Assembly: GCA_002497905.1 (NCBI GenBank)
Contig: DAFJ01000005.1
Location: 1-7,051, forward strand
Source: Euryarchaeota archaeon UBA251
GTDB taxonomy: Archaea > Thermoplasmatota > Poseidoniia > Poseidoniales > Thalassarchaeaceae
Length of the DNA stretch: 7,051 bases
Reading direction: 5' to 3'
This document shows, piece after piece, positions 1-4,687 of the stretch. Made by a program: the position numbers and the translations under genes. The first letter of the stretch is position 1. Every line of letters begins with the position of its first letter. The notes under the pieces are model-generated. The model ran no database searches, had not been told where the DNA came from, and saw nothing but the letters and a program-made list of their open reading frames with translations.

Positions 1-30
1 GGATGGGTCCAAATTTTCGATTTGTTGCAT
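1..30 (-). CDS. Possible 5' end of an unidentified gene, cut by the window edge
   Basis: After the stop of nmd3 the minus strand stays open to the left edge. An ATG at 30 gives MQQIENLDPS before the window ends. The same frame can also start at a TTG at 51 (preceded by GTGATTAGG, a fair match to an archaeal Shine-Dalgarno) or at a GTG at 60 whose last two bases overlap the nmd3 TGA. A GAGG lies 11 bases before the ATG. Same strand and close spacing suggest it would continue the operon. At most 20 codons are visible, so no product can be named and the frame may be open by chance. Confidence 0.3.
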   Translation of the reverse strand, partial: MQQIENLDPS

Positions 31-56
31 GATTTGAGCGTCCTCGTTCAACCTAA

Positions 57-1115
57 TCACACTCCATCCACTCGGACTCTGGGTAGTGACTGCCATTCGC
101 CGTCTATCAAACAGATGCGAACATTGGTTGCATCGGCTTCCATATCGTAGGGATTTCCTACGGTACGCATGCTGTAGTCGTGAGGATCCATGAAGTCGAA
201 GGCTGATTCATCCTTGCGAAGTATTTCCACTATGTGATGCTCTTGCATACGCGATAATACCGTGCATTTTTCCAAGGACCTCCAGGTTGTACCAGTTCGT
301 TCTAGATTGTCAAGAGCCTTCAGAATAGGGCCATCTTTTGTCCACGTATCTACTCTCCATTTTCTCCCATCAAATCCAATGACGTCGCCCAGAGCGTAGG
401 CTGGTTTTCGATAGAGTACAGTCAACCGGGTAACGTCGACTCCGTCTTTGTGACCAACTACGGAGGATGTTTCCTTGATACGTCCCCCATGGGATGCGAC
501 TAAGCGTTTTGCCCACATGCGTGCCATTGCTTTGGAACCGACCTGCATGTCCCATCCACCCTTGACGGGCCCCTCGTTGGTGATGAAGAACATCGGTTCG
601 TCTCCTATTTCCTCCAACATGGTGTCAAGGCTTGCCCGTAAATCTGCAATCTCTCCCTCATCGAGGCGGCGGCCAGCGGATCTCAGTTGCATGGTACCTT
701 CAAAGTAGGCTCCCGCCTTTCGTGTGCATGGCAAGCATACCCCATTGGACGTCTGGAGCAAGGTTTCGTGTAGGGATTCGAAGGTGAATCCCTGAATGGT
801 TCCTTTCAGTTCCAAGTTCAATCGGGTTGTCCTGTCATCGATTGGTTCAGCATGCAAGTCCATCTCAATATCTGTAGCCTCAGGATGGACACGTAGTGCC
901 TCGACAACTCTCTGTTGCATTAGGTCCTCCTCGGAGACGCGAGAGAAGCGTCCCTCGACCTGGATTTTTAGGCAACTGGGGCACCGTGTCTGCTGGATTC
1001 GTTCTGGGAGATCGGATAGATGGTTCCGTTTTCGAAAGCAATCTTCGCACAACCGTTCAGTGGTGAGGGGCGGTGGAGATGCACAGACGATGCAGAAAGC
1101 GCCGCTCTGGTCCAT
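57..1115 (-). CDS. nmd3: NMD3-family protein (archaeal homologue of the 60S ribosome export adaptor)
   Basis: In eukaryotes NMD3 binds the large ribosomal subunit and acts as adaptor for its nuclear export. Archaea have no nucleus, so a role in late large-subunit maturation or quality control is inferred. The 352-residue protein opens with the family's zinc-binding pairs: C8-x2-C11, C23-x2-C26, C45-x2-C48 and, after a spacer, C127-x2-C130. The last is followed by a basic stretch and YFEGTMQLR (137-145), typical of the family. The middle has the conserved segment GWDMQVGSK (187-195), with GG at 210-211 and a following beta-strand LTVLYRKP. The C-terminal part (about 240-352) is a probable beta-rich domain. 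It lacks the nuclear export and import tails of eukaryotic NMD3. The start is fixed by GAGG 7 bases upstream and by an in-frame TGA just before it. It is the fourth gene of the leftward cluster, 48 bases after the ccmD-like gene, a pairing with haem-pathway genes that has no obvious functional reason. Confidence 0.92.
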   Translation of the reverse strand: MDQSGAFCIVCASPPPLTTERLCEDCFRKRNHLSDLPERIQQTRCPSCLKIQVEGRFSRVSEEDLMQQRVVEALRVHPEATDIEMDLHAEPIDDRTTRLNLELKGTIQGFTFESLHETLLQTSNGVCLPCTRKAGAYFEGTMQLRSAGRRLDEGEIADLRASLDTMLEEIGDEPMFFITNEGPVKGGWDMQVGSKAMARMWAKRLVASHGGRIKETSSVVGHKDGVDVTRLTVLYRKPAYALGDVIGFDGRKWRVDTWTKDGPILKALDNLERTGTTWRSLEKCTVLSRMQEHHIVEILRKDESAFDFMDPHDYSMRTVGNPYDMEADATNVRICLIDGEWQSLPRVRVDGV

Positions 1116-1122
1116 GGTCCAA

Positions 1123-1126
1123 CCTC
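1123..1126 (-). promoter_or_regulatory. Ribosome-binding site of nmd3
   Basis: On the minus strand the sequence reads GAGG, 7 bases before the nmd3 ATG. It supports the start at 1115. An in-frame TGA lies directly upstream, so no longer form is possible. Confidence 0.6.
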
Positions 1127-1163
1127 AAACTCGTCGTCGGGGCTCTCGTATTCAAGCGACCGG

Positions 1164-1340
1164 TCATTCTTCGCTCAAATCTGAGCCTTCGCGCACCTTA
1201 CTAGCACTCTCCATGGACTCGACTGCGGCTTCGAGCCTTGCATCGAGGTCCTTCATCCGTAGAGCGGTTAGAATGGAATGTCCGAGAAGGAGTGCGATGA
1301 GTAGTCCATAAGCAAGTGCAAGAGCGAGCATATCATCCAT
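1164..1340 (-). CDS. ccmD: CcmD-like small haem-pathway membrane protein
   Basis: This 58-residue gene starts at ATG 1340, two bases after the ccmC stop, with a strong GGAGG 7 bases upstream. The protein has an acidic MDD N-terminus, one hydrophobic span (about residues 5-24, LALALAYGLLIALLLGHSIL), then a basic turn (R28, K30) and a charged, probably helical tail (DLDARLEAAVESMES and onward). This is the layout of CcmD: one membrane helix with a cytoplasmic charged tail. In bacteria CcmD stabilises the CcmC-haem-CcmE complex and is needed to release haem-loaded CcmE with CcmAB. Sequence conservation in CcmD is very weak, so the call rests mostly on size, topology and its place directly after ccmC, and on the resemblance of the AYGLLIALLL...LDARLEA stretch to CcmD-type proteins. 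The only alternative I can offer is an unrelated small membrane protein of the same operon. Confidence 0.75.
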   Translation of the reverse strand: MDDMLALALAYGLLIALLLGHSILTALRMKDLDARLEAAVESMESASKVREGSDLSEE

Positions 1341-1342
1341 AT

Positions 1343-2080
1343 TTACGCCTCCAACATTGTGAGCATTTTCTCAACCTCGTTTTCCATGCGCAGTAGGCGC
1401 ATGGTCATCAAGGTCTGGCCGATGAATAGGATTTGCATCGATGCTGCGCCGATTAACCAGATTTGGAGGATGAAAGGGTCAATCCCACTATCTTCGCCGC
1501 CGCCGAGAACTGGCCCTGGATGCCGTTCTTGCCACCATCTAGTTGCCATGTAGGTTAGGGGCACGAGTCCGAATCCAAAGATACCAACTGCTGACAGCGA
1601 GTCTCGTATTTCGGCTGTATCTTCGCTATTTCGTTCGCCAAGGGCTACGAACAGAGCAACTCCCGCGAGTACGGCGAATGTGTTGAGCCTGACATCTGCA
1701 AAGTCCCATGGTGTGCCCCATTCAGCGGCTCCCCAGATTGGGCCAGAGATGAGGACGCCTAACGAATAGAGGAGGCCAAGTCGGGCTCCAGTCACACCCA
1801 ATCTCCATCCGGCTTCAGATCTGCGTAGATACCATGCGAGTGACCCTCCGAATAGTAGAGCAAATCCTGTGAATGATACCCATGCAAAGGGAACATGAAT
1901 GAATAGGATTCTGTACGCTTCTGGCGCGGTGAATCCAGCATTTTCTCCCATGGCGGGGGCTTCAACCAAGGCCAAGTAGACAGTAACGAGGAGGCCAAGA
2001 GAACCGATTCCAATGAGCCAAGGAATCGCCCTATCTGCGGCACTCATACATTGCTCAACCCATATGGGCGCTTGAAACAT
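1343..2080 (-). CDS. ccmC: CcmC, haem-handling protein of cytochrome c maturation
   Basis: CcmC is an integral membrane protein of the HemY/CcmC/CcmF haem-handling family. It binds haem on the outer face of the membrane and passes it to the haem chaperone CcmE. The 245-residue length equals that of E. coli CcmC. It has about six membrane spans (near 20-40, 59-84, 97-115, 133-150, 162-180, 203-228). The two candidate haem-ligand histidines are present: H62 in YRILFIHVPFAW and H187 in TRWWQERHPG. Between them lies the tryptophan-rich motif as WGTPWDFADVRLN (121-133), which departs from the usual WGTWWxWDxRLT. The tail (232-245) is a charged amphipathic stretch. It begins 16 bases after ccmAB and ends 2 bases before the ccmD-like gene. 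The start is uncertain: neither the ATG at 2080 nor the in-frame ATG at 2047 (residue 12) has a good ribosome-binding site. I kept the longer form because its length fits the family. Confidence 0.92.
   Translation of the reverse strand: MFQAPIWVEQCMSAADRAIPWLIGIGSLGLLVTVYLALVEAPAMGENAGFTAPEAYRILFIHVPFAWVSFTGFALLFGGSLAWYLRRSEAGWRLGVTGARLGLLYSLGVLISGPIWGAAEWGTPWDFADVRLNTFAVLAGVALFVALGERNSEDTAEIRDSLSAVGIFGFGLVPLTYMATRWWQERHPGPVLGGGEDSGIDPFILQIWLIGAASMQILFIGQTLMTMRLLRMENEVEKMLTMLEA
1348..1352 (-). promoter_or_regulatory. Ribosome-binding site of the ccmD-like gene
   Basis: On the minus strand the last codons of ccmC contain GGAGG, 7 bases before the ATG at 1340. This strong, correctly spaced site inside the upstream gene is the best sign that the 58-codon frame is translated. 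Confidence 0.7.
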
Positions 2081-2096
2081 CGTGTGTGGCCATACC

Positions 2097-3467
2097 TTAT
2101 TCAGATAGAGCCCAAGCTAGTAAGAAGAGACCGACAACACTCGCATAGGATACTGCAATACCAGTCCACGCTTCTGCATATGCTTCCAAATAGATTGCAT
2201 CGAGGACGCTACACATCGTTAGCAGAATCCACGCAAAGGGTGTCAATAGCAGTATCATCAGAGCTGGACGTCGGCCTTGACCAAAGCGATAGTGGATTAG
2301 CCCTGCAGCACAGGGGATATCGACGAGGAGTCCGATAATCAGAATTGTTTGAATCCATGCGTCAGACGAATCAGGAGTTGGCAGGAACATCACTAGGCCG
2401 ATTATTGCGAGGATTGCCGGAACTACGCTCATACTTGCGAATGTGACATGGAATGGGAGGCTCCCTTGGAGGCTAGTCGCCCATATACTACCCATCTCTC
2501 TATCGCTTAATCGATCCATCAGAGATGGACGTATCATCGCCGAAATCATGGCAGGCGAGAGCGCGAGAGCGGCCTTGCCTAGGAATGGAATGTCTGCTTG
2601 TTCAAGTCCGGCTCCAATTAGAATTCCAAAGGCGATGAGGCCAGGTAACCATCGTGCTGCTGGAGTAGAGAGCTCTCTCAAATCAAGCCGTAAATTCCAT
2701 CTGAACATACCACCAGGATACGTGTTTGAAGCCTTGCATATCCTTGCAGTCAATTCAGTATGATTTCGTTCACTTCGTAGGATTTCCATCCCATTCGCAT
2801 CGACTTTTTCTGCTTCTTCGGATGCGGAGATAAGTCGTGGGTCGTGGGTTGCAACTATGACCGAATGTCCTGAATTGACAGTATCCTGAATCTTGTTGAG
2901 AAGGATTTCAACACCTGGCTCATCCAATCCTTCTGACGGTTCATCGAGAAGAACAGGTACTGGTGATGTAGAGGTTTCAGCAACTATGAATGCCGAGGCT
3001 ACTTCCAACCGTCGTCGCAGACCTCCGGATAACCAAGCAATTCGGTCGTGTCGTCGATGATCTAGCCCCCAATGATTCAACACCGCGATAAGTTCCTCCT
3101 CCTCCATTTTTGCTCCATGCATCTGCAAGGTAGTTTGGAGATGTTCGAGAGGTGTGGCAGATGGAGTGGTTCCTGCAGACTGGGGACACCAACCAATCTG
3201 TTCAGTCTGGAAGGCGTGCCGTCCATCTTGGTCACGAATGCTTCGATTACCGTGAAACAGGACCCCCGATCTTAGAGGCAGGAGTCCAGCAAGAGAACGC
3301 AATAGTGTGGATTTCCCACTTCCATTTGGACCGATGACGGTGCATCTTTCCCCCGGATGTAGTTTGAAGTCAAATTCCTCTAGTATTGTGAGGCGCCCTC
3401 TCAGGACAGTAGCCCTCTCCAGAGCAAGTAGAGGTGCATCGTCCATGGTCTGCGACCGTGGCCCCAC
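2097..3467 (-). CDS. ccmAB: CcmA-CcmB fusion: haem-pathway ABC transporter ATPase and membrane subunit in one chain
   Basis: CcmA (ATPase) and CcmB (membrane subunit) normally are separate proteins. With CcmC and CcmD they use ATP hydrolysis to release haem-loaded CcmE for cytochrome c assembly. Here one 456-residue frame holds both. Residues about 10-230 are the ATPase: Walker A GPNGSGKST (46-54), Q-loop Q96, signature LSGGL (146-150, Leu in place of the usual Gln), Walker B VLLDEP (D175, E176) and switch H208 in ATHD. A charged linker (about 230-253) leads into the CcmB part: FRWNLRLDLREL (255-266) is the short amphipathic helix that opens CcmB, followed by about six membrane spans. A cytoplasmic loop SLMDRLSDREMGSIWATSL (315-333) matches the conserved CcmB loop (RLFxDDxxxGSLExL in bacteria). 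The start is GTG 3467, chosen for GAGG 7 bases upstream; an in-frame TGA lies just before it. An ATG at 3446 (residue 8) is the alternative but lacks a binding site. It is the first gene of the leftward cluster. Confidence 0.9.
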   Translation of the reverse strand: MGPRSQTMDDAPLLALERATVLRGRLTILEEFDFKLHPGERCTVIGPNGSGKSTLLRSLAGLLPLRSGVLFHGNRSIRDQDGRHAFQTEQIGWCPQSAGTTPSATPLEHLQTTLQMHGAKMEEEELIAVLNHWGLDHRRHDRIAWLSGGLRRRLEVASAFIVAETSTSPVPVLLDEPSEGLDEPGVEILLNKIQDTVNSGHSVIVATHDPRLISASEEAEKVDANGMEILRSERNHTELTARICKASNTYPGGMFRWNLRLDLRELSTPAARWLPGLIAFGILIGAGLEQADIPFLGKAALALSPAMISAMIRPSLMDRLSDREMGSIWATSLQGSLPFHVTFASMSVVPAILAIIGLVMFLPTPDSSDAWIQTILIIGLLVDIPCAAGLIHYRFGQGRRPALMILLLTPFAWILLTMCSVLDAIYLEAYAEAWTGIAVSYASVVGLFLLAWALSE

Positions 3468-3474
3468 CCTTGAG

Positions 3475-3478
3475 CCTC
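3475..3478 (-). promoter_or_regulatory. Ribosome-binding site deciding a GTG start for ccmAB
   Basis: On the minus strand GAGG lies 7 bases before the GTG at 3467, the same spacing seen for nmd3 and the ccmD-like gene. The ATG seven codons downstream has nothing comparable at the right distance. Confidence 0.5.
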
Positions 3479-3532
3479 ACGGAAGGTAGATTGGACGAAG
3501 GGTCCATGCACAAGATAAGGTCACATTCGAAT

Positions 3533-3538
3533 GGAGAG
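3533..3538 (+). promoter_or_regulatory. Ribosome-binding site deciding the rhomboid start at 3543
   Basis: GGAGAG ends 4 bases before the ATG at 3543, with its GGAG core 6 bases away. The earlier in-frame ATG at 3531 has only AAGG 10 bases upstream, so the later start is preferred. Confidence 0.45.
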
Positions 3539-3542
3539 CCAC

Positions 3543-4574
3543 ATGATTCCCGTGACCTTCTCCCAATTATCGGGTTTTGAGTATCTCTGGCTTCTTCTTT
3601 TTTGTGTAGCAGCAATTTCCCCCTACATTGCTGCCCGAGTCAACAGAACTCCAGTATCACTGGCCACAGTCATTTCTCTGATGCTCGTTGCAGTTCTCCA
3701 ATTCCTCCATGCCTTAATCGGATCTGTCATCGGTTCCGATTTCGATCCGGTCTATTTTGGTGCATTAATTCCCGCATGGGTACTGGATCCGAGTCATATC
3801 CATCGGCTCTTGTTTGCTGGTTGGTTGCATGGGGGGGCAATGCATGTTCTTGGCAATATTCTCGTCGTGGCTCTAATTGGAATCCCGCTTGAAGGTCGAC
3901 TAGGAGCTCGACGTTGGATGACCCTCTACATTCTTGGCATACTCGGTGGGAATATTGCTTGGTGGCTAACTCATCCTGACAGTACCACGCCTGCATTGGG
4001 TGCTTCAGGAGCCTGTTTTGGTTTACTTGGAGGATACATGGTTTGTTGGCCAAATGATAAGGTCGTCTTCCCATTGATATTCCTAATCCGTGCTTGGCCT
4101 ATCGGACTGATTGCCCTGTTCCGCCTTGGCTTCGAGATATACTATGTCTACTCAATTGATGCTGGTCGAATGGGTGGCGGAAACGTCGCTCATCTTGCCC
4201 ACATTGGTGGCTTCTTTCTATGCTTTGCAGTAGCTCGTTTTGTGGCACGTGGAGCCCCCTCTTCATTGGATGATGATTCGGGTGATCCATATGCTATGGG
4301 AGTTGGCAACCTTGGGACAGTACCCTCTATTTCAGAAGAATCAGGACATCCATGGATTGGCGCTGAGTTCCCTCTCGATGATGGTTCGGAGCGAGTAATG
4401 AAATGTCTTTTTGCAGAAGGCGATGAACCAGAAACTCGTCTTGCTTGGTTAGAAGAACTCGCTGAGCAATCTGCATGTCCAGTATGTGGGTCGAGAATTG
4501 ATGTGAAGACCGATGGACATGCTCGTTTATTCTGTACAAGCCGTTCCTCTCACCTTGACTGGCCCACGGATTGA
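3543..4574 (+). CDS. Rhomboid-family intramembrane serine protease with C-terminal zinc-ribbon-like tail
   Basis: Rhomboids cleave membrane-protein helices within the lipid bilayer using a Ser-His dyad. Numbering from the preferred start at 3543 (343 residues), the core shows H96, H101 and N105 in WLHGGAMHVLGN (oxyanion-side HxxxN motif), EGRLGARRW (117-125) like the GlpG segment after helix 2, the nucleophile S155 in GASGACFGLLGGY, and the catalytic H220 in AHIGGF. About seven membrane segments are visible, one before the six-helix core. After the last helix (about residue 236) comes a soluble tail of roughly 105 residues: an acidic DDDSGD linker, then CPVCG (C312, C315) and LFCTSR (C331), a zinc-ribbon-like pattern with only three cysteines; H337 could be a fourth ligand. 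The substrate is unknown. The next gene is a secreted protease, but a gap with its own signals separates them. An ATG at 3531 would add four residues. Rhomboid assignment is firm; the function of the tail is not known. Confidence 0.93.
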   Translation: MIPVTFSQLSGFEYLWLLLFCVAAISPYIAARVNRTPVSLATVISLMLVAVLQFLHALIGSVIGSDFDPVYFGALIPAWVLDPSHIHRLLFAGWLHGGAMHVLGNILVVALIGIPLEGRLGARRWMTLYILGILGGNIAWWLTHPDSTTPALGASGACFGLLGGYMVCWPNDKVVFPLIFLIRAWPIGLIALFRLGFEIYYVYSIDAGRMGGGNVAHLAHIGGFFLCFAVARFVARGAPSSLDDDSGDPYAMGVGNLGTVPSISEESGHPWIGAEFPLDDGSERVMKCLFAEGDEPETRLAWLEELAEQSACPVCGSRIDVKTDGHARLFCTSRSSHLDWPTD

Positions 4575-4582
4575 CTCTGTAA

Positions 4583-4599
4583 TTCCGCCGAAGGCGGAA
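4583..4599 (+). terminator. Perfect 7-bp hairpin just after the rhomboid gene
   Basis: TTCCGCC and GGCGGAA pair perfectly around a GAA loop, starting 9 bases after the rhomboid stop. No T-run follows, and archaeal termination usually depends on T-runs rather than hairpins, so it may protect the 3' end of the mRNA or be incidental. The position suits an end-of-transcript element. Confidence 0.4.
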
Positions 4600-4640
4600 A
4601 GTTCCACACCGTGCTGAGTATGAAACTCCAGCAGGGGGGG

Positions 4641-4648
4641 CTTATAGT
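4641..4648 (+). promoter_or_regulatory. Possible TATA box for the subtilisin-like protease gene
   Basis: CTTATAGT follows a run of seven G. With the usual archaeal spacing of about 25 bases, transcription would begin near 4670, just before the GGAGGT at 4675 and giving a short leader of about 17-20 bases. The match to a TATA consensus is modest. Confidence 0.3.
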
Positions 4649-4657
4649 GCGGACCAT

Positions 4658-4679
4658 CCTCCTTCGGATTCGACGGAGG
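4658..4679 (+). promoter_or_regulatory. Possible hairpin covering the ribosome-binding site of the protease gene
   Basis: CCTCC (4658-4662) can pair with GGAGG (4675-4679), the ribosome-binding site, and TCG (4664-4666) with CGA (4671-4673) around a GATT loop, leaving one T/C mismatch. The paired form would hide the site. It can act only if transcription starts upstream of 4658, which conflicts with the TATA-like site at 4641. Confidence 0.3.
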
Positions 4680-4680
4680 T
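4675..4680 (+). promoter_or_regulatory. Strong ribosome-binding site deciding a TTG start
   Basis: GGAGGT lies 7 bases before TTG 4688. No ATG or GTG in this frame lies between the site and the signal-peptide codons, so the TTG is the start. This is the strongest binding site in the window. Confidence 0.75.
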
Positions 4681-4687
4681 CGTTCAA

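Larger units (their letters stand above)
3468..3542. promoter_or_regulatory. Divergent promoter region between ccmAB and the rhomboid gene
   Basis: The genes on either side point away from each other, so this gap of about 75 bases must contain both transcription starts unless the promoters lie inside coding sequence. The only AT-richer patch is around ACAAGATAAGG (3510-3520), a poor TATA match. I see no palindrome that would mark an operator. The role is inferred from gene orientation. Confidence 0.45.

Noticed and set aside
796..1311. Plus-strand frame of 171 codons opposite nmd3 and the ccmD-like gene
   Set aside because: It is antisense to a well-supported family protein and to a small gene with a good ribosome-binding site; its product is Ser/Arg-rich with no recognisable motif.
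2443..2763. Plus-strand frame of 106 codons opposite ccmAB
   Set aside because: It is the shadow of the CcmB half; the minus-strand product has clear CcmB features and this one has none.
3831..3837. Run of seven G inside the rhomboid gene as a possible frameshift
   Set aside because: The codons across it read LHGGAMH, the conserved rhomboid motif, and the frame is correct on both sides.
3727..4074. Minus-strand frame of 115 codons opposite the rhomboid gene
   Set aside because: It overlaps the rhomboid catalytic core and encodes a low-hydrophobicity product rich in His, Gln and Arg, typical of a shadow frame.
4620..4687. ATG at 4620 as the protease start
   Set aside because: It is out of frame with the protease, and the TTG at 4688 has both a perfect GGAGGT and an immediate signal peptide.
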